A stretch of DNA of 32,537 nucleotides from Oppiella nova. Taxonomy: Eukaryota; Arthropoda; Arachnida; Sarcoptiformes; Oppiidae. Where the stretch lies: contig CAJPVJ010000169.1 of assembly GCA_905397405.1 (NCBI GenBank), positions 2,286 to 34,822 on the forward strand, given 5' to 3'. The notes under the pieces were generated by a model. It was given only the letters and a program-made list of their open reading frames with translations, was not told where the DNA came from and made no database searches. The translations under genes were made by a program, and so were the position numbers. Shown piece by piece: positions 1-10,853 of the stretch; position 1 is the stretch's first letter, and each line of letters starts with the position of its first letter.

Positions 1-1
1 T

Positions 2-975
2 GACATCGAGGGAACCACTACTTCAGTCAAATATTGGGGACAAAAATTGGTTCCTTATATTAAGTTCAGTACTCATAAGTGTTTGAAGAGTAGATGGGAT
101 ACACCTCTTCTCATGAATCTCATCGATAACCTCAGGAACAGTACAAACGAAGCCAATAGAGAAGGCGCTGACAGTATGTCTTCAGTTCTCTAAATATTTA
201 TCAATTTTATCATTAATTTCTTGATTTTGATCCACAGTTCCAAAGATTGCGACCAAAGATCAGAGTAGAGATGGTATACAGACTCAAGACATTGAGTATT
301 GAATGATATTCTAATGGATGTATTGTTTTCAGTGATTATCCAAAGTGTGGTCAATAACATCATCACTCAGATGAACAGACAAAGAGTTGGTAAGGCTTTA
401 CAGCACTTCCAGATGTATGTCTGGCTCTATGGATACCAAAAGGGAGACCTAAAGGGACATGTCTTCCCAGACGTCTCAAAAGCTTTCCATAAATGGCATA
501 ACTTTCTGAATATAAAAATCTATTTGTATTCTTCGGGAGTATATCTGACACAGAAATTGTTGTTCTCGTGTTCACTGAATGGAAATCTAACGCCTGTATG
601 TAATCCACAATACAATTGATTCAATCATTAATTTATTACCAAAACTATAGCTCATTGAAGACTTTCTGGATGTCGAGAGTTATGGCCCGAAGACAATATA
701 TGATAGCTTTTCAATGATCGCCACAAATATTAATATTAATCCGACAAATATTTTATTTATTTCGGATAATCCTAATGGTATTCAATGTTTTAGTCATTAT
801 TTTGTAAAATTAATATATTCTGAACCCTATTATACTGTATATAGAGCTGAATGCAGCCAAAGCGGTCGGTTATGCCGTACTCCTGGCTCTCAGACCACTA
901 AATAAGGAACTCTCTGATGAAGAAAAACAAGGATTTCAATCAATTGAGAGCTTTGAAGAAATTAGTTTCACATAA
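2..975 (+). CDS. ENOPH1: Enolase-phosphatase E1 (methionine salvage), 5' partial
   Basis: Member of the HAD-superfamily MASA/ENOPH1 family, which converts 2,3-diketo-5-methylthiopentyl-1-phosphate to the aci-reductone in methionine salvage. Five exons fit: 2-173, 238-273, 333-595, 651-777, 845-975; introns are 55-67 nt with GT/AG ends. Together they give 242 residues, starting exactly at the catalytic DxE motif (DIEGTTTS). The initiator and about 15 N-terminal residues lie before the window; human ENOPH1 is 261 aa. Other landmarks: IIQSVVNNIITQM, IYLYSSG followed by TQKLLF (HAD motif II region), a conserved Lys in GPKTIYDSF, NILFISDNPNE (motif IV Asp) and a C-terminal ALRPLNKELSDEEK. The sequence is more diverged than the other genes here: the usual SSGSVEAQ reads SSGVYLTQ. 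It still looks functional because frame and catalytic residues are kept. The exon 2 donor at 274 was chosen because a later GT at 296 breaks the frame. Confidence 0.9.
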
Positions 976-3509
976 GACTTATAAATGATCTCAAACTCTC
1001 AGTTGAAAAGCAATTCTTTAAATTAGAATTATTTTATTTGATATAACATTGTATTTATTGTTTACATAAAAATGTAATTAATATTTCACTCATTAAATAT
1101 CCATTAATTCTTTTGAGATCACAACTAAAATTGAAATAATTTCTCAACGCTTTGAGCAATAATTTTAAACCAAAACTAGAATAATGATAACTGAATACAC
1201 TTACTGTAAGCCTGTACAGTAGTTAGAATTATAGTAAAAGTTATAACATAACTTGAAATATAATTATAGATTTAACAGTTAATTACTATATAGTAGACTA
1301 TGTTATACAGTAGTAAGTTCTTACTTTGAAATGTCATTTCTTATTGTATGCACTGAAAAGTACTCAAAATATGAACTCAAGTTATGATCTCTCTTATAAA
1401 CAATTTTAATTTATAATGCAATTATAAACAATTTAAAAAACTTTTTAGTCAGATTTTCCATAGACATTTTGTAGACACATTAAGTTTAGATAAGTTTCCG
1501 AGACTTACAATACAAATTATATATGACATCATGTTAATGAATAATCTTATATTTGATTGAATTCATATTTATCATTAAATATTAACCACAGTATCTTACA
1601 ATATACATTACATGACCCTATTATAGTAAGAATTTAATTAGTTCGTCCAGACACTCAAAAACAAATTTAGAAAATTCGTAAAAATTAAAACAAATTATTT
1701 ATTCATTACGTTTAGATCGCCTGACACTGAAATGTGTCTCCAATTGAGTGATAGATAAAAAGTGCAATACTTTGCAAATTAATTCATTGATAATAAGTTT
1801 ATCGCATATAACTACATGCTACATGCAGTTATCACTAACATAACTACAGTACTCGTAAAAATAACAGAGTATTTATTCTTATTGTTTGATAAAAAAAGTT
1901 ATATAAATTTTCAACTAATTGATTGCTAATATTATATCATAAAATGACAAGTCCCATAAATCAGTTGACAAACACTTGGCAGTGTGAATTAGACTCAACA
2001 CTTACCTTATTATTACAGTTATATAATTCCCAATACTGTAGCCAAATGTCAGTGAAGTTTAAATTGTGGTCACAATAAGGGGTCAATAATTCTCAACACA
2101 TGCCAAGTCATTGCCATCGCATCCAAAGTGTAATCAATAGATTACAAAAAGTTTTAAAATTCAAAACAAATAATTAATCTCAAAGTTTTTCAAGTAGAAG
2201 TCATTATGAGTTTGTTTTTATTATGAAAATCTTATTACTGTTACTTTGGCTATCATTTCCTTGTGGGTGAACTCAATTGATTCAAACATTCAAATGATTT
2301 CTATTATAACAAAAATACATTCAATGAATTCAAAACCAATTAAACTAATGCTGTCGTAAAGTTTATGTGCAATCAAATGTATAATTGGGCACAATTTGGC
2401 TAATCTCTAACACATTGAACATTGATTTGAATCTCAATCTTAAGCAAATGTTTGTCGCAACAGTTGCCGAGACACTCGTAATTAGGTCTCATATTTATAG
2501 CCAAATCTGATGTTTAATATAAATTGTGATATAAAATGAGAGTTGAGTTTAACTGTAAAACTCAAAACAAACTTCAATTCCAATGAAAACAGCCGTTAAT
2601 CCAAACATTTTGATTACAAGTATTGCAGAATATTTTGGTTACTTTAAGGAAAACTTTTATGACTTATCTCTTCATACGTATTATCACTGCATTTAGGATC
2701 AAATTTCATGCCTTTTCGGCTTATTTTTGTTTTTATTACACTATACTTATCACTCAATTACAGTCAGTGATGAGCACAAGGGGTAGGGAAGTGAGTGAGT
2801 GGTCGTTATATCCCATAAAACTCTCGGACCAACAGTTCAATGATTTTTTCACATAAACTCGTAATTGAGGCCAATATTGAAGTACACATACAATGCAATT
2901 GCATTCACTCCTTGAGCTTAAAAAATATTCATTCATTTCACAACAAATCATAACTTACGGTAAATCATGAATTGAAAATAAGTACAAATAGTATTTCTAT
3001 AAAATATCGCTTTTATTACAAATTTGAGTGAATCAGAGCTTCTTTTAAAATCACAAATACATTTGAAAAATACTAAATAATAATATAACAGAACTTATTT
3101 CATAACTCAATCAATTAGTGACTAAATAATATGACAAATCAAAATAATAATCATTGAATGCATAGTATTGTCGAGTTTGGGCTCAACTTTCGATTTAAGA
3201 TAAGGTTATCATCGATTGGACTCATATCGCGGTGTATTCAATGAAATGGCAATCAGTCTTATAATTAAAAATAATTTCTGTAAATGAGGGGAAACTCACA
3301 AATAATGAGAAGAGAGGCAAAACAAACTAAATTAAAATTTCAATAAATTAAAAATTATATAATAATACGACAAATATGTTATTTCCATACAATTATTGCA
3401 ACAATTAACTCATTAAACGTGTTTTTAAACGACTGTACAATACGTTTAACAGTTTTATATCTATAGTTTCAATTTGTGAGCGTTTTGTCGTAGTCTTACA
3501 GTATGTGTC
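976..3509. other. AT-rich intergenic spacer
   Basis: About 2.5 kb between ENOPH1 and the 3' end of PGAM5. It is strongly AT-rich, with scattered short open frames that match no family I recognise. I see no RNA gene, terminal repeats or clear tandem array. A short ATG frame at 2223 resembles a signal peptide but leads nowhere convincing. Confidence 0.6.
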
Positions 3510-3765
3510 ATCTAAGTAGTGGTCATTTTGTTGGGCGGCACGTGACCGATGTCTCCCACGGTGTAGACAACTACCCGACCACTGGGTCTGATGGCAATCC
3601 ACGTGAGACTGCAGTTGTGTAACGAAAACCGAAGCCAATCTAAGTAGTGGTCATTTTGTTGGGCGGCACGTGACCGATGTCTCCCACGGTGTAGACAACT
3701 ACCCGACCACTGGGTCTGATGGCAATCCACGTGAGACTGCAGTTGTGTAACGAAAACCGAAGCCA
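3510..3765. repeat. Perfect 128-bp tandem duplication over the PGAM5 3' end
   Basis: Copies at 3510-3637 and 3638-3765 are identical over 128 bp when read by eye. The unit holds the last ~41 codons of PGAM5, its stop codon and a little sequence beyond. On the minus strand the gene reads into the 3638-3765 copy and stops there at 3640-3642. The other copy therefore lies in the 3' UTR, and the protein is unchanged. Because 128 is not a multiple of 3, the extra copy is out of frame with the first. Confidence 0.95.
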
Positions 3766-4713
3766 CGCTTCGGGCGGGAACTGGAGGGCACGGCATACGA
3801 AATATCGGATCACATTGGCGTGACAAACCATTATCTCGTAGCTGTCCTTCTTCTGTGTGGGATCGGCTCTATGGAAGTACTTCCGGAACGCAGCCTCTGT
3901 TCACCACAAACACAACCATTCAATCAATTAGTTTGCTTTTGAACCACAATTCACAACACATTACATACCGATTCTGGCGCCGTCTTCGAAGAACTGCTAT
4001 ATTCAGCCATAAATTAAACATAAAAAGCAATTAATAATCACAAAAAACACAACACAAGGGATGCGATGAGTAGGGAATTGGACGCAAACCTTGGGCTCTG
4101 GTCTCCAGTGGTGGACAGGCGGGTCGGGCTTTATCGGCGATCCCTCGCGGATGAAGTGACAGCTGTCGACAGGAATATTAGGCAAGTGTTGGCTAATGAT
4201 GTTCGCGGTCTCTGTGGCTCTGGTCATCGTTGACTGTATGATACGAGTGTAGGGCAGCGCCAGGTCTTTGAGCCTTAGCCCCACGTGATAGGCCTGGTCT
4301 CTGCCCAGCGGTGTCAGTGTCCTGAGGATGTCCGTCTCGCCGCTCAGGTTGTACTGCCCGTGACGGACGAGTATGAGGTGACGGGTGGCCATAGACTTGG
4401 CTTTTTCCAGTTTCTCGTTATACTTATTCTCATCCTTTTCGGTGACGCGAAACGAGCCGCTCATGGGTTTCACTAAACAGAAGGGATCCCTTCGGTCCCA
4501 ATTGGCGTCCCATTTGGTGGTCGCTGTCGACGACATGATGGACGCGTTGGGCCCCAAGTGGTCGTTGAAGTGGCTTTGGATGACATTCGCGGCGCGGGCT
4601 TTGAATCCATCCGACTCTGCGTTGAGGCCACTCAGGAGGACGGCTGCGGCGGCGCCACAACCCGCCAGACCCGCCGCTAATAACAGTTTCCGCGTTCCCC
4701 TCAGTATTGACAT
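3640..4713 (-). CDS. PGAM5: Mitochondrial Ser/Thr phosphatase PGAM5
   Basis: Histidine-phosphatase-fold protein phosphatase of the mitochondrial membrane; family roles include mitophagy, fission and cell-death signalling. Three exons on the minus strand: 4090-4713, 3969-3996 (28 nt) and 3640-3896, giving 302 aa (human 289). Start: ATG at 4711-4713, directly before a hydrophobic membrane anchor at about residues 9-28. The family multimerisation motif is WDANWD at 68-73. The catalytic RHG is at 117-119 in ILVRHGQY, followed by [58 protein letters not shown], and [21 protein letters not shown], which holds the second catalytic His. The tail ends [14 protein letters not shown]. All landmarks are in family order, so the gene looks intact despite the duplication at its 3' end. 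It is divergent from GIT. Confidence 0.97.
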
Positions 4714-5249
4714 TAAAAGACACGACAACTGATCCGAAGATTATTATATGGTTTTAGTATCAAAGGTATTGTTATTATTATTATTGAATCAATAGGTGAT
4801 AGACATGTGGTTTTGAAGGATAATCGTCTTCAGCGTCGAAGACATGGATTGCATTATTGTGTGGCAGAGGAGGACTGGCGGTCATCACACTTGAGGCCAC
4901 AACAGGTCTGCGTCGGACCCGCACTCACGAGTGGCACACATAATGACAGTCACAACGACTCTAAGCATACATTCAATGCAATAATAATCACTAAATGTTT
5001 GTCTATTAATCGCTTCGACTGTTTGAATGGCTTTTTGACTGCAAATAGCGATAAACGAGTGATTAATATGTGATTGAAGTGAATGAGAGCTACTCTACAG
5101 CGACACTAAAGGGCCATAAATTAGTGTTGGAATGAGTGCTCCAATGCTGGGCACGAGTCGTGTCCGACACACAGATGTGCGCAACACTCACAACACAACA
5201 CATTGTCTGCAAACACAACACTATTTTATGCCTTTTCTCTCCCTCTCAG
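4714..5249. other. Spacer between PGAM5 and GIT, proximal part
   Basis: Upstream region of PGAM5 (-). It has a short ATT repeat near 4767-4785. An open plus-strand frame to 4905 ends in CAG|GTCTGC in the phase needed by the possible exon at 5250. That frame could be an upstream exon, but I cannot recognise its product or find its start. Confidence 0.4.
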
Positions 5250-5393
5250 CGCCAGTCACGAACACCGTTACGCGCGACCGGGGGTGGGGGCGATGGGAAC
5301 ATGTGTGTGGTTGTCGTCAAGGGCATCACCACAATGACCCTGATCACTGTAGCACTGATCACTGTTACGCTGATCTACTATATGACGGCATGA
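5250..5393 (+). CDS. Possible terminal exon of an unrecognised tail-anchored membrane protein
   Basis: The exon is preceded by a very good polypyrimidine tract and acceptor (ttttctctccctctcag, AG at 5248-5249). Read in frame 0 it encodes a Gly-rich linker, then a run of about 25 hydrophobic residues (from MCVVVVKG through LITVALITVTLIYY) that ends MTA and a stop at 5391-5393. An AATAAA at 5435-5440 lies 42 nt after the stop. This combination is what a terminal exon for a C-terminal membrane anchor looks like. I do not recognise the family and could not assemble a convincing 5' part, so this could still be a chance frame. It lies between the divergent genes PGAM5 and GIT. Confidence 0.33.
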   Translation, partial: RQSRTPLRATGGGGDGNMCVVVVKGITTMTLITVALITVTLIYYMTA

Positions 5394-5734
5394 CGTGAAG
5401 GCCTCACTTTGTCTCACAAAAGTGGCGATTAAATAATAAAATGTGTTTTTTGTGTCATTTATTTAATTATAATCAATACAAACAGGCATTCAATGCAAAC
5501 CACTATTGAAAGGGCGCTCAATGTACGCCAACTGTAGTGAGTGGTTATGTCACGTGTTTTGTGAACATATCATAATTGGATGTCTTATTATGGTTTGCAG
5601 TCATTGTTGACAGTTATGTGTCTCACAGTCTGACAGCTATTGTCACCACAACTGACACACCATTGCATGGATTGTCACACCATTGGCACCGATGATAACG
5701 TCGAGTTGATTCACACAAGCATTCAAACAAATCA
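5394..5734. other. Presumed GIT promoter/5' UTR region
   Basis: No further gene seen. It contains an AATAAA at 5435-5440, a CATTCAATGCA motif near 5486, and an E-box-like CACGTG near 5551. It directly precedes the GIT start codon. Confidence 0.4.
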
Positions 5735-8280
5735 ATGGCTAAACAGTTGATTGGATCCGTTCAAGACGTTTGTGCCGATTGCGGAACAAATGGTTGGTGA
5801 CCACCAGTGATGTCTTCATCTGCTTATATGTCTTCGTACTAACCATTTGTCTCTTCAGAACCGAATTGGGTTTCACTGAACAGAGGAGTTCTCGTATGCG
5901 ACGACTGCTGTCTTATTCACCGCAGTTTAGGCCGTAATGATAACACCCGAAGACATAGTTTCTGTTGCCACTGATTGACGCCATGTATTGATTGTCTCGT
6001 TTTCAGGACACATATCGCAAGTGAAGTCCATTGAGAAGAGCGTCTGGCGGTCGACACAAATGCAAATGATTGCCGAACTGCAGAGGAGTGGTTCCAACTC
6101 TATATGGGAGCACACATTACTGGATCCGCTGACCGGTAAGACTGGGATCAGACGCAAGCCATCGCCCAAAGACCCCATCCATCCCAACAAAAGTGAATTC
6201 ATTCGCTCGAAGTATCAGAACTTATCGTTCATTAATCGGTCGACAAATAAAGAGGAGTCGGAGACAGATATCAGCGAACAGTTGCACTCATCGGTCAGAA
6301 CACCAAACCTTAAGACAAGTCTTCGACTGTTGGCCTCCGGAGCGGATCTGTGAGTGATTTTGGCATTCGTTTAGTATTTGTTTGATTGATTGACACTTGT
6401 TTTCAACTCTTTGACAGCAATTACATCCATAACGAGAAATACAACTCTCCGTTACATATGGCGGCCAAAGCGGGACAGATATCGCAGATTGAGTTGCTGT
6501 TAGTCTACGGCGCGAATCCATGCATTGTTGACGTCAAGGGAAAGACACCAATAGATTACGCCAAAGACGCCAATTATGGCGATATTGTCGACCGTTTAAT
6601 CGAAAGCCAATACGAGTTAAGCGATCGCTTGACTTACTTCGTGTGCGGACGAGTGCCTAACCATAAGAACGGTCAGCACTTTCTGGTGCCAGAAATGGTG
6701 GACTCCGGCGACGACAGATCGCACGCCGACTCGAAACTCAAACTCCAGAACCTCTCGAATAAGATATTCGAAGAGTTGTCGCGAGATCTGTACGATGAGG
6801 TCGACCGGCGAGAGATCGACGCCATATTCAACGCGAGTCAGACCCACAACGGCTCGCACACTGGAAGTGCGGACAAACAGGTGGTGCCCTTTCTGCCGGT
6901 GAACCCCCACTTCTCGTCGACCCGAAATCAGGGCCGACAGAAGTTGGCGCGACTTAACAGCAAAGAGTTGGCGCAACTCATTGTCGATGTGTTGTACGAA
7001 ATGCGTCGACGACTCCAGTGCTACGAAACCAATGATATGACAATCAATACAAATAACGTTAAGTCGCTCTCCATTTCCAATTCAAACCGAAAGCAAAGGC
7101 AAACATCGGACGGAAGTTCTGACTACGATTCGGAACCGCTCTATGATTCAGTTCCCTCTGAAGATGAAGATAAAGACTATAAGAGTTTTGGCTTTAAAAT
7201 TAGCAAAAACTCTTCGACAACCCTTCGGTCAACAAGTGATAAGAATTCAACTAAAGGGTCAAAGAGTTCGGTGTCGGCCGACGATTATAGTTCACTGAAG
7301 GATCAGTTGAGTCGTTCAGATACACTCATCCAGGAGTTGGTTCTCGGGAACCAAGACATGAGGCATGAGATCACACGACTCCAAGTGATGGTCCAGAAGT
7401 TGATCGACGAAAACGCACAGTTGAGGGCAGTTGTCATTCCCAAGAGTCCCACAGTTATGGCGGACGTCCGGCGCAGTCCCATAGAGAGCCCACCGGAGAT
7501 ATTGCCGAGAAGTGCGCCTAAAATGCCGACTCGACCGCAGTCTATGATCAATGAGAGGCAGTCGACGCCCACATCCCCCACCAAGTCGTCGGCTTCTCTC
7601 AACAATTTGCAGCAAAACTCACAAAACAACTCATCATTTATTTCTAGTCTTCCAAAAGAGCATCAAATCGTATCGACTAATCAAATGCCATCACATTTTG
7701 TTGGCGCCGCCGCTGCCGACACACCCCTCTCTCCCTCTGAAGCCTCCTTTCGATCCCTATTCCCTCACAAAGAAGAAGTTCTCAGGAAAACGGAACAAAT
7801 CACTCGTTGTATACAAGAGTTGCTGTTAACGGCACAGGAGGGAAGGCATCAAAAGTATGTCATCCAATGCTGTTATTATAAACTCATTTATAATTTCGAT
7901 GTTTTATTTCAATTATAGTTTCGACTCGTGTTCTGACAAAATCAGTTCCGCAGTCAATCACATGATTAGTATATTTCCAGAGGTATTCATACAAATCAAT
8001 AGATGTCTTGAAATTGTGAACTAATTTTGAAACACTTGTCACCAAAACCTAGTCTTTCGTGGAGATGTCTGTCCACCCGAACGGCGAACAAATCTATACG
8101 GCTTTAAATCAGTTACACAGCAGTGCCTTAAAGTTGAGGGTCGAGTGCCGGACATCACTCAACATTAGTTTAATGCCTCAACACATGAAACAAGACTTTC
8201 GACTCATTTACCAGAAAGTGATTGAGAGTGCCTTCGAAATCGCCAAATCAGCCAAAACTCTGGTCACTCTTTTTCAATAG
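5735..8280 (+). CDS. GIT: ARF GTPase-activating protein GIT
   Basis: Scaffold and ArfGAP of the GIT-PIX complex, acting at focal adhesions, centrosomes and synapses. Six exons: 5735-5792, 5859-5933, 6007-6349, 6418-7854, 7919-7982, 8053-8280; total 734 aa. The ArfGAP zinc finger has C13, C16, C33 and C36 (CX2CX16CX2C) with the arginine finger R41 in IHRSLGRH. Ankyrin repeats follow at about 130-230 (SPLHMAAKAGQ, GKTPIDYA). The Spa2-homology repeats lie at about 264-298 (NLSNKIFEELSRDLYDEVDR) and 328-360 (TRNQGRQKLARLNSKELAQL); these bind PIX, PAK and MEK partners in relatives. A Ser/acid-rich linker leads to a coiled coil at about 449-498. The paxillin-binding FAT-like GIT C-terminal domain spans about 610-734. 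Each junction was fixed by protein continuity; the 5792 donor (G|GTTGGT) is weak but is the only one that keeps the finger spacing. An AATAAA at 8485-8490 fits its poly(A) signal. Confidence 0.97.
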
Positions 8281-8770
8281 ACTGTACACTAGTTCTCCAA
8301 TCAATCGATGACTTAATTTTATATTCAAATTATTTCTACTAATCATTGATTAATTAAAAATCGAAATAATAGTAATATTTACCTAAACATTAGTTTATAT
8401 GTGAAGCAAACCCTAACGTAATGTTAACATTAATAATGAATTATATTTATAATTGATAGTAAATCTGTTGAGATTTCATTCATTAATAAATCACTTATCA
8501 ATCACTGTATTACATGTCTTTTGAATGAAATGTTTTATAAAATAGTTTTTAACGAATTAATTGCAATCAAGTAAATAAAAGTATTTTAAATTTTCAATGA
8601 ATTTTGTATTTTTTAAAAGTCTGCGCAAAAACTTTGATTGCAATGACAACACAACCCCTAAACCAAAGCATTGAGGCTTATGTTTATGAGAAACACGTGT
8701 TTGTGTTAAATGTCTGCAAAAAGTTTGCGTTAATTTAGGTTTAGTTTTAATTTAGTATTTCATTGAAATT
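8281..8770. other. GIT 3' UTR and Pescadillo upstream region
   Basis: 490 bp between two same-strand genes. It contains the probable GIT poly(A) signal AATAAA at 8485-8490 and AT-rich sequence up to the PES1 start. No other gene is seen. Confidence 0.6.
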
Positions 8771-10721
8771 ATGGGCAAAATCCGTAAGAAGGGAGAGCGG
8801 GGGTCAAGGGTTGCGTTCGTGACCAGGGGTCAGGCCATACGGAAACTTCAACTGTCGCTAAAAGACTTCAGGTTTGTTGCCATTGAATGGCAAATCATTT
8901 CCGAAATGTAACTTAAATGCAAACTAATGGTGTGATTATGGGAACCATTAGGAGGTTAAGTATTCTGAAGGGTATATATCCGGTCGAACCCAAGAACAAG
9001 AAGAAGACGGACAGAACCGGCAGTTCTACACATAAGACCTATTATCTCCTCAAAGATATCCAATACTTGTCTCACGAGCCCATCATTTGGAGGTTTTGGG
9101 ACTTCAAAGTGAGTCTCAAATCTTAAGGGATCTGTTGTATTGATGTCTTGTCATGTGTTTCAGATATTTATGAAACGAGTGGTTCGGGCGAAAGGACGCA
9201 AAGACAGCGAATCCATAAAAAGGATCCGCGAGAATAAGCCCTTCTATAAAGTGGATCATATCGTGAGAGAGAGGTTTGTCTTAAGTTTTTAGTTATCATG
9301 GAATCACTGACTGATGTCTTGTATTCCGAAGATATCCGACGTTTGCGGACGCGATGAGGGATATGGACGACGCCCTGAGTCTGTGCTTCTTATACGCCAT
9401 GTTCTGTAAATCCAAAGCACTTCCACTCGAACTCATAGAACTGAGCCGTCGGTTGACTCTCGAGTTCATGCATTATGTCATCGAAACCAAGGCTTTGCGC
9501 AAAGTCTTCATTTCGATCAAAGGCTACTACTATGAGGCCGACCTCAATGGCCAGACTATCCGATGGGTAGTTCCCCATCAGTTTGTTTTCGATGTAAGTA
9601 TTATTTATGAACTCTTATATTTGTAACTAATTGTCAAATGTCTGGTTATTCTTCAGCGCATAACTGATGTCGACTTCGCAGTCATGAGAACTTTCACCGA
9701 ATTTTATATCACTTTTTTGGGGTTTATTAATTATAAGCTCTATTCGAGTCAATCATTAGTATATCCGCCAAAAGTGAGTCACTTTTGTTGTCGTTTAGAG
9801 AATTAGTTTTAAAAATTGTTTCATTTGTTTGAACAGATTATTGACAAATCAATTGCCGATCCGGAAGACAATGATATGAACGAGCAGTTGGTGTCAGCAC
9901 TGAATACCCCGTTAACTAATTTTGCGAATTCGGAACAATTGACAAAAATTGATGACTTCGAGGACAACGAAGAGGAGGCCAATGCATCGGAACTGACTTT
10001 CCATCAGTTGACTAAATTCCAGAACCTATTCAAAGGACTCAAATTCTTCTTGAATCGAGAGGTGCCGCGCGAGTCACTCGTGTTTGTCATCAGGAGTTTC
10101 GGCGGAACTGTTTCCTGGGATAAGACGCTTCACATCGGATCCACGTTTGACGAGAACGACGAGACGATTACCCATCAGATCGTCGACAGAGAAGACATTA
10201 AATCAAAATATATGAACCGATTCTATATTCAGCCGCAATGGGTGTATGACTGCGTTAACGCCAAACTCCTACTACCCGTTCAGAAGTACTTCATTGGCGC
10301 CAAACTTCCGGCACATTTATCGCCGTTTGTGGTCGAGTCTGACGGTGAATACGTTCCGCCCGAACGACAGTATCTCAAGAACTTGCAGTCAATGAACGAT
10401 GAGAACGACGAACACGAGTCGGCAGACGAAGAGGCCGTTGAGGAGCAGCCAAAACATAAGAAACAGAAGACTTCGGAGAAATCTATTGCTGAGAAGAACG
10501 AGAAGTCGATGGCTGTGCGCGCGGGTCGTGTAGTACGAGAGGACAGGGAGAAGATGGAGAAACAGCAACAGAGCGAAGAGAAACGTCTGGCAGTTATGAT
10601 GATTCCCAAGAAGAAGAAGCGCTTGTATTCCAAGATTATGTTCGGGAAGAAGAGGAAAGCCAGAGAAGCCGAGAAACTCGCGACAAAGAGGCGAGAGTTC
10701 GACAAAACGCGTCAAAAATAA
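8771..10721 (+). CDS. PES1: Pescadillo, ribosome biogenesis factor
   Basis: Nucleolar protein of the PeBoW complex (PES1-BOP1-WDR12), needed for 27S/32S pre-rRNA processing and 60S subunit maturation. Six exons: 8771-8871, 8952-9108, 9164-9273, 9332-9593, 9657-9773, 9837-10721; total 543 aa (human 588). The start [12 protein letters not shown] matches the family N-terminus. The Pescadillo N-terminal domain covers about 1-250, with [55 protein letters not shown] and a [17 protein letters not shown] stretch. A single BRCT domain lies at about 313-404 ([21 protein letters not shown] ... [16 protein letters not shown]), followed by HLSPFV and the PPER motif. The C-terminus is acidic, then highly basic and coiled-coil-like ([20 protein letters not shown]). 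Nothing is missing. AATAAA at 10778-10783 is 57 nt after the stop. Confidence 0.98.
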
Positions 10722-10853
10722 CTACAATTATAAACAATTTTATTCTCAAATATTAATTTATCATTGAATTGCAAAACAATAAACTATTTCATGAGATGTA
10801 ATATTAATAACATATTTCGTGTCGTTTATGAATACATTTAATACATTGTGAAG
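10722..10853. terminator. Overlapping convergent poly(A) signals of PES1 and domino
   Basis: Only 132 bp separate the stop codons of PES1 (+) and domino (-). The plus-strand AATAAA is at 10778-10783. A minus-strand AATAAA (plus TTTATT) is at 10739-10744, on the far side of the PES1 signal. If both are used, the two 3' UTRs overlap tail to tail. Confidence 0.6.

Noticed and set aside
2223-2268. ATG frame resembling a signal peptide (MKILLLLLWLSFPCG) followed by GTGAAC
   Set aside because: No downstream exon continues it and the surroundings are AT-rich; a short hydrophobic frame is likely by chance.
3405-3638. 77-codon minus-strand frame in the 3' duplicate of PGAM5
   Set aside because: It lies in the out-of-frame second unit downstream of the real stop and does not encode a PGAM5 sequence.
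10280-10705. 141-codon minus-strand Ser/Phe-rich frame
   Set aside because: Shadow of the Lys/Glu-rich C-terminus of Pescadillo.
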